Below, piece by piece: positions 8,499 through 17,468 of a stretch of DNA of 64,000 bases. The notes under the pieces are model-generated. The model ran no database searches and had not been told where the DNA came from. It saw only the letters and a list, made by a program, of their open reading frames with translations. Numbering within the stretch: position 1 is the first letter of the stretch; every line of letters begins with the position of its first letter. A program made the position numbers and the translations under genes. The stretch comes from Methylophilaceae bacterium (GTDB lineage Bacteria; Pseudomonadota; Gammaproteobacteria; Burkholderiales; Methylophilaceae), in contig JABFRO010000001.1 of assembly GCA_013141125.1 (NCBI GenBank), forward strand, positions 806,001 to 870,000. The letters are read 5' to 3'.

Positions 8499-10699
8499 AC
8501 GGAATTCCTATGGGCGAAAGGTTGCGCCAAGAGAGCCCCTAACAATAGCCAAAAAATACGCTGGTAAAAAATTTCATGCGCTAGGCTAAAGACAGAAAAT
8601 ACAGCCAACAGCATTAACAACGATCGACGTGTAGGTAATAACTTCTGAAACTTTAGCGCATGGCGGCCAACTATAACAAACACCCAACCTAGAACAGCTA
8701 TGCCTAGTAGACCAAATTCTGCCAATATCCACAAAGGCGTACTATGAATAACTACAGGAACGCTAGACCAAGTCGAGCTTTTTGCGATAAACACTCCCAA
8801 CCCGGCTCCCAGCAACGGCGACTCTCGCCACAACGTTAAGGCGTGGGTAAATGTAGCCAGTCGTTCATTATCACTATAATCACCAGAAAATGTACTTTGT
8901 ATTGAAATATGTTGTATTGATGTACTTTGTATTGAAATATGTTGTATTGAAGAGCCAAGTATTGCTAGTGCGTGTCCCGCTAGCCATACTGCTAGCCATA
9001 CCATAACAGCAAATACTACACCCCAGCCAATAACTGAACGGTTGGCAAGCTGACTAAACCAAGCACCAAACAGCAACATTACCCCTACGGCAATACCTGT
9101 GCGAGACCCTGTCCAAAATAATCCAGCAAGCAAGATACCGAGCAACATGGAACTCAAAACACCTCGCGTCAGCACGTTATGTTCACGATACTTTGCATAA
9201 ATGGTTGAGTACCCAAGCAGGAGAGTAACAGTTGACAATAACTGAAAAGCAAAAGCATTACGATTTCCTGCAAATCCTTCAAAATTAGGAGAGGGATGTC
9301 CACCAAGCCCCATACCAAAATGATCCAGAAATCTCAAAACAACTTGAAGAACAACGACAACCGATGCAGTTGCTATGATTGTTTCTGCAAATCGGCGAAG
9401 TCCATGACTACCAGCATGCGTCACGACTAAATAGCCTGCTGACAGATACCCCAAAAGCACAAGCCAACCGATCAGTCGACCGCCTAAGGCCCACTGCGTT
9501 ATACCAACTTCAACCCACCCTCTAACAAAACCAACCAACAGTAATATGCTAATCAGCCCTAGCGCAAGATTAAAATGTTTTAGATGCCACTTAGGTAGTT
9601 GTCGTGAAAATAAAGCATGCAAACTCACTGCTGCCAATGCCAGAATCGCAAAAGGATCAGCTAGATTTAAGTTCACTACGCCATTTGGCAAAGAGATATA
9701 CGCCTGAAAAAAGACTGCGACAGCAATTATCATACCCAAACACCAAGCAGTGATTTTTTCAATTTCATCTACAGAATGAATTTTTCGTTCTTGGGAGGTT
9801 GCCATTGGAGTTATTTCTAATTTTTTAAGAGAAAAAGGTGCTACAAAAATGATGACAAGTGTAGAACATATACCCACTAAAATTGACACTGTTACAGCAT
9901 CAGTTGGCGAAACACCTAATTTACCGAGCACGTACACCGCAACCATTTCGCGTACACCCCAACCATTTACGGTAATTGGCATAGTAGCGGCAAAACTAAT
10001 AACAGCAGCAGCAGCAAATAGATGAGTAACATCGATTTTTGGATCGATCGCCATGACACCCAGTACAAAACACGCTAGTACTAAAAGTTGCCCCAGCAAT
10101 GTTACACCAGTCACTTCTGCAATCCGAGTAGCGTTAGCCCATGTGATTGTCTGTGCTGTTAGCGCCCTCTCGAAATGCGAGCATCCGAACCAAAGACTTA
10201 AAAGTCCGCCCCCTATAGACGCAATCAGAATTTCGGTAGTTGATATCTGCGCCATAAAGCCTGCAACCACCTCATATCCAAACAAATAGATTGTTCCAAA
10301 AACACCTAGAACACCACTAACAATCGCCAAAATTGCTCTCTCATATGCTGCAAGAGCAGAAATTACCACAGATTGCACCTGATAATTTCGTAGAACTGAC
10401 TGCCGCCCCATCACCTGTCCAAACAGAGAGATCATAAATAAGCCCGCAACATGACCAGAAATACTAGCTCTCGATGCAACTTTCCATGGCAATTTGATAC
10501 CAAAATGTTCCAATACTCGCAAGAAGCGAAAAGACACAAGAAAGAGATTTACGAACAACAATGCGAGCATGCTACCTGTAACCCATAGTGGGAAACTGGT
10601 TAGCCGTGTAAAAACACCTTCCACACCAGACATCCATAGCGCAAGTGCAAGCAGTGTTAATGAAATAATTGTTACAAAAATACGACGCGATGATGGCAT
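8495..10699 (-). CDS. Fusion of an UPF0104/LPG-synthase-like membrane domain and an O-antigen ligase
   Basis: This 734-residue membrane protein seems to join two families. Residues 1-300 have many helices with the pattern of the lysylphosphatidylglycerol-synthase transmembrane or UPF0104 family (FRFLRVLEHFGIKLPW, AYERAILAIVSG, TVNGWGVREMVAVYVL). From about residue 330 the protein looks like an O-antigen ligase or polymerase (Wzy_C type), with FAGNRNAFAFQLLSTV and FWTGSRTGIAVG, and a periplasmic loop near 610-650 with ESPLLGAGLG. The loop contains a doubled 10-residue unit encoded by a 30-bp tandem repeat. It would act late in glycan export, ligation or polymerisation. The gene lies within a co-directional operon. 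The fusion is read in one uninterrupted frame. Confidence 0.7.
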   Translation of the reverse strand: MPSSRRIFVTIISLTLLALALWMSGVEGVFTRLTSFPLWVTGSMLALLFVNLFLVSFRFLRVLEHFGIKLPWKVASRASISGHVAGLFMISLFGQVMGRQSVLRNYQVQSVVISALAAYERAILAIVSGVLGVFGTIYLFGYEVVAGFMAQISTTEILIASIGGGLLSLWFGCSHFERALTAQTITWANATRIAEVTGVTLLGQLLVLACFVLGVMAIDPKIDVTHLFAAAAVISFAATMPITVNGWGVREMVAVYVLGKLGVSPTDAVTVSILVGICSTLVIIFVAPFSLKKLEITPMATSQERKIHSVDEIEKITAWCLGMIIAVAVFFQAYISLPNGVVNLNLADPFAILALAAVSLHALFSRQLPKWHLKHFNLALGLISILLLVGFVRGWVEVGITQWALGGRLIGWLVLLGYLSAGYLVVTHAGSHGLRRFAETIIATASVVVVLQVVLRFLDHFGMGLGGHPSPNFEGFAGNRNAFAFQLLSTVTLLLGYSTIYAKYREHNVLTRGVLSSMLLGILLAGLFWTGSRTGIAVGVMLLFGAWFSQLANRSVIGWGVVFAVMVWLAVWLAGHALAILGSSIQHISIQSTSIQHISIQSTFSGDYSDNERLATFTHALTLWRESPLLGAGLGVFIAKSSTWSSVPVVIHSTPLWILAEFGLLGIAVLGWVFVIVGRHALKFQKLLPTRRSLLMLLAVFSVFSLAHEIFYQRIFWLLLGALLAQPFAHRNSV
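8891..8950. repeat. 30-bp in-frame tandem repeat (two exact copies)
   Basis: Two identical 30-bp units at 8891-8920 and 8921-8950 lie inside the ligase coding region and encode the doubled decapeptide SIQHISIQST in a predicted periplasmic loop. Slippage would change loop length by ten residues without a frameshift. Confidence 0.9.
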
Positions 10700-10770
10700 T
10701 ATTAACTTTGTTTAATTATTCAATTTTCATTTAAAGACTATTTCTGCTGAAAACACATTTCGCACAAAAG

Positions 10771-12729
10771 CTATTGCTCTTGTAGCCAAGCTTGAAACAT
10801 TAACACATCCCACAATAGATACTGCCAGTTGCGCTTGCCTGACAGGTGCTCATCCCACTTTTGCCGCACCATTTGCGGATTGAAATAACCCTCCTTACGA
10901 AGCCGATTTTCATCCAACAATTCCTCTGCCCAGCCACGCAAAGAACCCCGTAGCCATTCATCAATTGGCACACCAAAACCCATTTTTGGACGCTCTATCA
11001 GCGTTTTTGGTACATGCTTATAAAGTACTTGGCGTAATGCCCACTTCCCTACACCATCTCGTAACTTGTACTCTAACGGTAATTGCCATGCAAATTCGAC
11101 CACACGATGATCAAGAAAAGGAACGCGCGTTTCTAATGACACACCCATAGCAGCGCGATCCACTTTGGTCAAAATATCATCTGGAAGGTAAGTAAGCATA
11201 TCCAAAGCCATCATGCGCTCTATGTCAGTAGGCGTGTTTGGTTGCAAGTCAGCATTCGTTAGCACAGTCAAAGGCTCTGTTGCTCCGAGTACCAAACTAG
11301 CAGGATCATCCCAATGAGACACTAGATCACGATAAAGGTCACTAGAGGATTGGCAAGCCAACACACCAGCACCCTTGTGCAGTTTATCGCCAACATTCAT
11401 CATTCCAAAACGATTAGGTAGTACCTTCATTAATGGATTAGCAAGGCGATTCCATGCACTAGGCGACAACATAGTTAAACTACTTGCAATAGCTCTCCGC
11501 AACCCCACTGGCAAATACGACAACTTCCCCCACAAATGGCTTGCCATTAAATATCGGTTATAGCCACAAAAAAGCTCATCTCCCGCATCACCAGATAAAG
11601 CTACCGTTACATGTTGGCGCGCCATCTGCGCAACAAGAAAAGTTGGAATTTGAGAAGAGTCTGAAAATGGCTCATCGTAGAGCAATGGAAGCTTAGGAAT
11701 AACATTCAATGCATCATCAGGCGTAACATACAATTCAGTATGCTCAGTGCCCAAATGCCGAGCCACGGCCTTGGCGTGCTCGGCTTCATTATACTGCGCC
11801 TCATTAAAACCAATTGAAAAAGTACGTACTGGCTGGCTAGACTGCGCTTGCATCAAAGCCACGATAGTGGAGGAATCCACACCACCAGATAGAAATGCCC
11901 CCAAAGGCACATCGGCCAACATCTGCTGGCCGACTGCATCACTCAATACGGTTTCAAGCGCTGATACCGCCTCATCTGCGGTTCCAGTGAATGGTGAACT
12001 CAAGCTAGCTTCAACCACCTGTTTACCAGACCAATAACTTTCAATGCAGGGCTCAGGCTGTTGTTGGGATATAGTCAGAAAACAACCTGGCAGCAGCTTA
12101 TTGATACCTTGCCAGATTGAATAAGGTGCAGGAATGTAGTTGTGACGCATTAGTAAAGCTAAAGCATCACGATTAACCTCAGACTTAAATGCAGGGTGCG
12201 CTTTAAGTGCTTTAAGTTCTGATCCAAATAAAAACACTTTATTTTCACCCTCGCCTTGCCAACCATAATAAAGTGGTTTTTCTCCTATACGGTCGCGTGC
12301 CAAAGTTAGCGTATTTGTTTGTTTGTCCCACAAGGCAAAAGCAAACATACCTACGCTTTTTTCTAGCGTAGTCTTTATACCCCAAGCCTCAAACCCTGCT
12401 AACAAGGTTTCAGTATCAGAATGCCCACGCCAAACAGGCGCAATATCTGCTAACTCTAACTCCCTCCTCAAGCGGGTGTGGTTGTATATTTCACCGTTAA
12501 AAGCGATCTCAAAGCGTCCGCTTGCAGATGCCATTGGTTGATGCCCTGCTGGCGAGAGATCAAGAATAGATAGGCGGCGATGAGCCAAGGCGATACCAGA
12601 ATCAACATCCACCCAGACCCCACCATCATCGGGGCCACGATGGATAATTTTGGTAGCCATTCTATCTAGTGAAACACCAGCATCCACGCCAAGACCATTA
12701 ATCTGAAAAAATCCTGTTATTCCACACAT
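10771..12729 (-). CDS. asnB: Asparagine synthase, glutamine-hydrolysing
   Basis: This 652-residue enzyme has the Ntn-hydrolase glutaminase domain starting with catalytic Cys2 (MCGITGFF), then RGPDDGG and a NGEIYNH motif. The C-terminal synthetase domain has the PP-loop (FLSGGVDSS) and an LSGDAGDELFCGY segment. In surface-polysaccharide operons, enzymes of this type probably amidate a sugar-linked carboxylate rather than make free asparagine, but that is inference. It lies between a glycosyltransferase and the ligase fusion on the same strand. Length is typical. Confidence 0.9.
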   Translation of the reverse strand: MCGITGFFQINGLGVDAGVSLDRMATKIIHRGPDDGGVWVDVDSGIALAHRRLSILDLSPAGHQPMASASGRFEIAFNGEIYNHTRLRRELELADIAPVWRGHSDTETLLAGFEAWGIKTTLEKSVGMFAFALWDKQTNTLTLARDRIGEKPLYYGWQGEGENKVFLFGSELKALKAHPAFKSEVNRDALALLMRHNYIPAPYSIWQGINKLLPGCFLTISQQQPEPCIESYWSGKQVVEASLSSPFTGTADEAVSALETVLSDAVGQQMLADVPLGAFLSGGVDSSTIVALMQAQSSQPVRTFSIGFNEAQYNEAEHAKAVARHLGTEHTELYVTPDDALNVIPKLPLLYDEPFSDSSQIPTFLVAQMARQHVTVALSGDAGDELFCGYNRYLMASHLWGKLSYLPVGLRRAIASSLTMLSPSAWNRLANPLMKVLPNRFGMMNVGDKLHKGAGVLACQSSSDLYRDLVSHWDDPASLVLGATEPLTVLTNADLQPNTPTDIERMMALDMLTYLPDDILTKVDRAAMGVSLETRVPFLDHRVVEFAWQLPLEYKLRDGVGKWALRQVLYKHVPKTLIERPKMGFGVPIDEWLRGSLRGWAEELLDENRLRKEGYFNPQMVRQKWDEHLSGKRNWQYLLWDVLMFQAWLQEQ

Positions 12730-12771
12730 ATCAACATCTCAATCAATTATCTACATCAGTCGCCAAAATGG

Positions 12772-13917
12772 TTATTTATCCAAACCACCACGATACAACA
12801 TCAAATATTGTTTAACCATTTCATCAACACTATATTGCGCAGCCACTTGATCCGCAGCCATCTGCCCAAACTGCAATCGCATCTCAGGATTATCAATCAA
12901 TACTGCCAAGGCTTTTGTCAGACCATCAGCATCAGCAGGTTCAACAAGCAAACCAAGCTTACCTTGCGCTAGCATTTCAGGGGTGCCTCCAACGTTGGTA
13001 GCCACTACGGGCTTACCAGCCCCCATGGCTTCAAGCAACGAGTTTGAAAAACCCTCTTCATGCGATGCACTGACATAAATATCTGCCGCAGCAAGCAGAT
13101 CAGGGATATCTTCGCGCAAGCCAAGCCATTGAATCGCCAACGCCAACCCGCACGAATCTGCCTGTCTTTTGAGCGTCGCACCAACACCCCTATCCTGCCC
13201 TACAACCAGCAGACGAATATCTGGGAATCGCGGTAACAACTGCGCCATAGCATTAATTAACTCAGAATGACCTTTATAGGGAATAAGATTTGCCACAATA
13301 ATCACCACCACTTGACTATCATTCAGTCCAAGCACCCTACGCATTTCCACCCGATGTGTTATGGGTTTATGTAAGGGCTTGACATCCAATCCGTTATAAA
13401 TCACATGCATTTTTGCTGGATTACCCCCCTCGCGGCGCAAGGTATCATCTCGCACGGCTTCAGCGTTTGCTGTAATCACATGACTAAGATGGCTGGATAA
13501 TAAATCAAGATAGCGCCACCCTGGCATCCTATCTTGATGTTTATTGAGTGCCCGACGACTAGTCACAATAAGAGAGGTATTTGCAAACCTCCCCACCACT
13601 GCTGCAATCAAGTTAGTCAGCGGAAGAAACCCATGTACAACAGATACTTTATTGTAGCGCAACAGCTTCCAAAGTCGCCAAGAAGCCCGCAACAACTGTA
13701 GCACTTTTAAAGGTTTTGCTGCCCTAGAATCATAACCACCGTCTACAATTGGAATTAAAGTACTTTCCAATGTACTACGCAATGGTCCTACAGCCTCCAG
13801 TACAAACAAATATGGTGCAAACTCACCCTTGGGCAAACCACGCATTAGCATTAGCAACTGGGATTCCGCGCCACCCTTACCCAAGCTGCCAATTACGTAG
13901 ACTACAGATCGGGTCAT
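12772..13917 (-). CDS. Glycosyltransferase family 4
   Basis: This GT-B transferase begins MTRSVVYVIGSLGKGGAESQ, with the GGAE motif of the GT4 N-terminal domain. It has VVGQDRGVGATLKRQ and the donor-site region ASHEEGFSNSLLEAMGAGKP. I chose the start at 13917, where ATG overlaps the upstream stop (TGATG). A start 14 codons further upstream would overlap the preceding gene more. Length is then 381 residues, normal for the family. Confidence 0.85.
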   Translation of the reverse strand: MTRSVVYVIGSLGKGGAESQLLMLMRGLPKGEFAPYLFVLEAVGPLRSTLESTLIPIVDGGYDSRAAKPLKVLQLLRASWRLWKLLRYNKVSVVHGFLPLTNLIAAVVGRFANTSLIVTSRRALNKHQDRMPGWRYLDLLSSHLSHVITANAEAVRDDTLRREGGNPAKMHVIYNGLDVKPLHKPITHRVEMRRVLGLNDSQVVVIIVANLIPYKGHSELINAMAQLLPRFPDIRLLVVGQDRGVGATLKRQADSCGLALAIQWLGLREDIPDLLAAADIYVSASHEEGFSNSLLEAMGAGKPVVATNVGGTPEMLAQGKLGLLVEPADADGLTKALAVLIDNPEMRLQFGQMAADQVAAQYSVDEMVKQYLMLYRGGLDK

Positions 13918-15056
13918 CAGCAGACCTTCCCACGCCTGATACGCAGTAACTGCTCGCAATCTTCTAAATACTCCTTTGAGAGGACTTTAAAATCGCAGTG
14001 CGTTTCAATCTCACGACGGGCTCTCGCTCCCAACTCCGCCAATATATGGCGTTGCTCTATGGCACATTGGAGCGCTTTAGCAAGTGCCGATACATCGCTT
14101 GCTGGAACAAGCCAGTCAGAGGCCCAATTTTGCAACAACTCGCGACTGCCACCGATATCGGTGGCCAGTACCGGCAGACCTGAAGCCATTGCCTCCAGAA
14201 TTACGTTAGGCATCCCTTCGTGCAGCGAGGGTAGAATGAGCAAATCTGCCTCGTGATAGACGGACGGCATGTCGTCGCTGCATCCAGCGAAGTTGACCAA
14301 TCTCGACAAACCCAGATTGCTTGCAAGTTCACGCAAATCAACCTCAAGTGGGCCAGCCCCGTATAGGTCTAGCTGCCATGCCAAGCTATCAGGTAAAACT
14401 GCTAATGCACGCAGTAGGATGTCGAGCCCTTTCTGCAGATCGAGTCGCCCAACGAACAGCAGTCTCAATGACCCCATTCCCTTTCCGGGAAGTATATGCT
14501 GCGCTGTGGAGAAACGCACAGTATCCACCCCGTTGGGTCGATAACGTACCCGCTCAGCAGGAAAACCAAATGCAATTATCTCGTCACGCATTTCCTCTGA
14601 AAGGACGATACAGCGGTCAGCCCGTCTAAGTGCAGGTAACATCCATGCTCCATAGCGAACAGCCTTGAGCCGTGCCAAGTCACCGAATTGACCAGCGCAT
14701 GCAAACCGTAATACCAGAGGTACGTCATAAGCATCGGAAATACGCTCTGACGGCCAAGAATGAAGGCCAGCCTGCTGATTGTGAATCACCGTCTCATTAT
14801 CCATTAAACGATGCATTGCCAGCCAAGTGGAACCGATGTAGCTCAGCCCCCACATAGGGCCGAGCGGAAGGGTATCCAAGCGACGAACCACCCGCACTCC
14901 ATTGATTGTTTCCTCTCGAGGAGCACCGGGCTGAGGCTGAGTCAGTACGGTGACTGGCACCCCGTGAGCTGCACACTGGCAGGCAAGGCTCTGTGCCTGC
15001 AACTCCGCACCACCGCGCACTGGAGGGTAAAGGGATGACAGCAGGAGCAACTTCAT
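13917..15056 (-). CDS. Glycosyltransferase family 4
   Basis: The 379 residues start MKLLLLSSLYPPVRGGAELQ and carry a full GT4 pattern: RPNGVDTVRF in the linker, LLFVGRLDLQKGLDILL, and the donor site PSLHEGMPNVILEAMASGLP. It probably extends a lipid-linked oligosaccharide. The start overlaps the end of the upstream methyltransferase gene by 4 bp and its stop overlaps the next gene, which argues for translational coupling. Confidence 0.87.
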   Translation of the reverse strand: MKLLLLSSLYPPVRGGAELQAQSLACQCAAHGVPVTVLTQPQPGAPREETINGVRVVRRLDTLPLGPMWGLSYIGSTWLAMHRLMDNETVIHNQQAGLHSWPSERISDAYDVPLVLRFACAGQFGDLARLKAVRYGAWMLPALRRADRCIVLSEEMRDEIIAFGFPAERVRYRPNGVDTVRFSTAQHILPGKGMGSLRLLFVGRLDLQKGLDILLRALAVLPDSLAWQLDLYGAGPLEVDLRELASNLGLSRLVNFAGCSDDMPSVYHEADLLILPSLHEGMPNVILEAMASGLPVLATDIGGSRELLQNWASDWLVPASDVSALAKALQCAIEQRHILAELGARARREIETHCDFKVLSKEYLEDCEQLLRIRRGKVC

Positions 15057-15739
15057 GCGCCGTTGCTCCGCCTAGCTACGAGATAGTAAGCACCGCCAAT
15101 CACATCGCGGCGGGGACGTCGATCAAGCCAAGGGTCGAGCCAGCAGAGCGGGTATAATAGCCAACTAAGTGTGTTGCGCACAAGATAGTAAAGCGCAGAA
15201 TGGTGACCGATGTAAAAGAGTCGACCAACCCACTCCACCAAAATTAGCATCAACATTGACCCATGCCCCACCGCTAGCCCCTCCTCCAGGATTTGATCTC
15301 TGTCTACAATTGCACGCAATCCATCCAGAGTCAGACGTACATAGTCATGACGATCATCAGGTGTGCCAGTGTGAAAGGGGAAAATAAAAGGTACCTCGAT
15401 TAGCATCACGCCACCAAGACGGGTCACACGTCGCAACTCCTCGGCGGCAAGCCAGTAACCATTGACATGCTCTAATACATGGGAGCAGATCACTAAGTCG
15501 AAGGAATGGTCGGCAAATGGCAGACGACGTGCATCGCCCTGCACACTCACATTGGGATGGTGAGTAATATCCAAACGTACCACATGAGGCTTTAGAATAC
15601 GCGTACCTGAGCCAAGATCCAGAATATTTTTGCCATCACTATCCTCCAGCAATCGCCTAATCACGGCTGCCGAGCGCACTGGCACGCTCGGCGCAGGAGG
15701 TGGGGTCAGAAGCGAGGATAGACAACGTAGCAGATTCAC
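15053..15739 (-). CDS. SAM-dependent methyltransferase (class I)
   Basis: This 228-residue protein shows motif I as ILDLGSGT, an acidic strand-2 end (VRLDITH), motif II near DARRLPFADHSFDLVICSHVLEHV and a post-motif LIEVPFIFPFHTG. That arrangement is the Methyltransf_11 type. In this operon it probably methylates a sugar or terminal residue of the glycan, which is inferred from position. The preceding gene ends 9 bp upstream. Confidence 0.8.
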   Translation of the reverse strand: MNLLRCLSSLLTPPPAPSVPVRSAAVIRRLLEDSDGKNILDLGSGTRILKPHVVRLDITHHPNVSVQGDARRLPFADHSFDLVICSHVLEHVNGYWLAAEELRRVTRLGGVMLIEVPFIFPFHTGTPDDRHDYVRLTLDGLRAIVDRDQILEEGLAVGHGSMLMLILVEWVGRLFYIGHHSALYYLVRNTLSWLLYPLCWLDPWLDRRPRRDVIGGAYYLVARRSNGA

Positions 15740-15748
15740 AGATTTTTC

Positions 15749-16444
15749 CTATTCTGCAGCAACTGGACGAAATTCAGGATTCATCCCCATCACTGCTATA
15801 TTAAATGCGTAACCTCTATTTTGCGTTAAACGATAGAGGGCGTGCGGCAATATCCTTTTAAACCATATCTGCGCCGGAGTGACCGTAACGTCACCAAAAC
15901 CGAACCCACGCACTACCTCCAGCCCAGCCTCACGCACAATCTCCTTAAGTTGCCGCATGGAGTATATTCTTTCATCGGTGATTCCATCCGAGTAACAGGT
16001 GTAGCGTGTAGGAATACAGATAATTACCATTCGCGCGCACCTTGCCTGCTCTCTAAGGAGTTTTATAGTCACATCGCGATCAAAGTGTTCAAGCACACCT
16101 ACGGAATAGGCCATATCAAAGCACCCATAAAAAGGGCTCAGATTGAAGGCATCACCCTGTTGATATTCGAGTGACACCCCCAAATGCTCCCGCAGATCCT
16201 TGGCAAGACCAACAATCCGCTCATCATTATCCACACCAGTAACATGATACCCACGCGCAGCAAAATAGAGATCGCTGTATCCAGGACCACAACCAACATC
16301 CAGAACCCTTGCGCCATTAGGTAACAAACTAAGCACCATTCCGTAGAAAGTCTGAAAAAATTGCCAATGACTGACGGCGCCCTCCAGCCAGTGGTGCTCA
16401 CTGCCCATGTGTCCGTTGAAGTAGTCCCACCAGCGATCACTCAT
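15749..16444 (-). CDS. SAM-dependent methyltransferase (class I)
   Basis: The 231-residue protein has a canonical motif I, VLDVGCGPGYSDLYFA, followed by GVDNDERIVGLAK and FDMAYSVGVLEHFD. It is one of three adjacent methyltransferases of different sequence in the operon. Its ATG overlaps the stop of the preceding methyltransferase by 4 bp. The substrate is unknown, presumably a glycan or its precursor. Confidence 0.8.
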   Translation of the reverse strand: MSDRWWDYFNGHMGSEHHWLEGAVSHWQFFQTFYGMVLSLLPNGARVLDVGCGPGYSDLYFAARGYHVTGVDNDERIVGLAKDLREHLGVSLEYQQGDAFNLSPFYGCFDMAYSVGVLEHFDRDVTIKLLREQARCARMVIICIPTRYTCYSDGITDERIYSMRQLKEIVREAGLEVVRGFGFGDVTVTPAQIWFKRILPHALYRLTQNRGYAFNIAVMGMNPEFRPVAAE

Positions 16445-17451
16445 GCGTCCAACTCCTTTTCAGATCGCATCGGCTTTTGAGCTTCAACGGTCAAAATAAA
16501 CCCCATTCCAATACAATCCATCAATTTCTCTATTGGTGCAAGCAAGAATCGATCAATCCGTGATATCTGCAAGATCAAAAAACTGGGATGTCCGCGCCAT
16601 TGCCGAAAAAACACGTCTAAAGTGAGATCGTTCTTCCATTCCCCCATCACTTCAGCTCGGCTATAGCCGAACAAGCGCTTGACAGCGTAGACCAAACCAC
16701 CCTGGAGATGTCCACCAAACACCTGCTGGTCAGTACGTTGGCGCAACATCTGCAGACCAGCGCGTTCCAACATCAAACGGGCTGAACGTTTGGTAAACAA
16801 ATTGAGGTGGCGCGGAAAATCGTCCATTTCATAAAATCTCCCCTGTACGCTATTAAAGTTGGTCACTAGAAAAATAAATCTCCCCCCGGGTTTAAGCAGT
16901 CGCGCAACATTGGCCACATACTCTGCTGGCTCGTAAACGTGTTCCAGCACAGCCCACATCGTAATGCAGTCAAAGCTTTCAGGGTCAAACTCCATCTCCA
17001 GAAAATCACCGTAGTGGATCGGCATGTTAAATAAGTTAGGAGGCGTGGTAGAGAATTCCACCCCTTCCGCCTGCCATCCCAGTCCCTGCATGTGGTAAAT
17101 AAAATCTCCTTTCATAGTACCAATATCTAGTAGACGACCCGGAGCCAAGTGTGCAAGCCAAGCGGCCTTTGCGTCCAATTGAGAACTCCGCAAGGTAAGT
17201 AATTGTTCGATACTCACCTTCGCCAACTCGTCGTTTTCATATGACCAATAGAAGTGCTCATCATAGTAGCGCCCCAGTTCGGCCTTGCTCGGTCGCGGTG
17301 AGAGGTAGCCGGCGCCACAATCCTTGCAGCGACTAACACCAAAAATATCATTGGTAATCGACTGCTTGTAATCGCGCGTAGCAAATAGTTTTGTACGTCG
17401 CTCACTGCCGCAAATTGGACATGGCACTTCAACTGTTTGATTTAATGTCAT
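16441..17451 (-). CDS. SAM-dependent methyltransferase with N-terminal zinc ribbon
   Basis: Near the N-terminus are two Cys pairs, CPICG and CKDCG, about 30 residues apart, forming a probable zinc ribbon as in sugar C-methyltransferase-like proteins. The Rossmann domain has an unusual motif I, LLDIGTMKGDF, and WAVLEHVYEPAEY. I start it at 17451 (MTLNQTVEV), which has an AAGGA site 9 bp upstream and lies 17 bp after the flippase stop. The longer start at 17508 would overlap the flippase gene by 40 bp. The role is probably in nucleotide-sugar or glycan methylation. Confidence 0.8.
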   Translation of the reverse strand: MTLNQTVEVPCPICGSERRTKLFATRDYKQSITNDIFGVSRCKDCGAGYLSPRPSKAELGRYYDEHFYWSYENDELAKVSIEQLLTLRSSQLDAKAAWLAHLAPGRLLDIGTMKGDFIYHMQGLGWQAEGVEFSTTPPNLFNMPIHYGDFLEMEFDPESFDCITMWAVLEHVYEPAEYVANVARLLKPGGRFIFLVTNFNSVQGRFYEMDDFPRHLNLFTKRSARLMLERAGLQMLRQRTDQQVFGGHLQGGLVYAVKRLFGYSRAEVMGEWKNDLTLDVFFRQWRGHPSFLILQISRIDRFLLAPIEKLMDCIGMGFILTVEAQKPMRSEKELDA

Positions 17452-17468
17452 ATCTGAGAATCCTTCAT

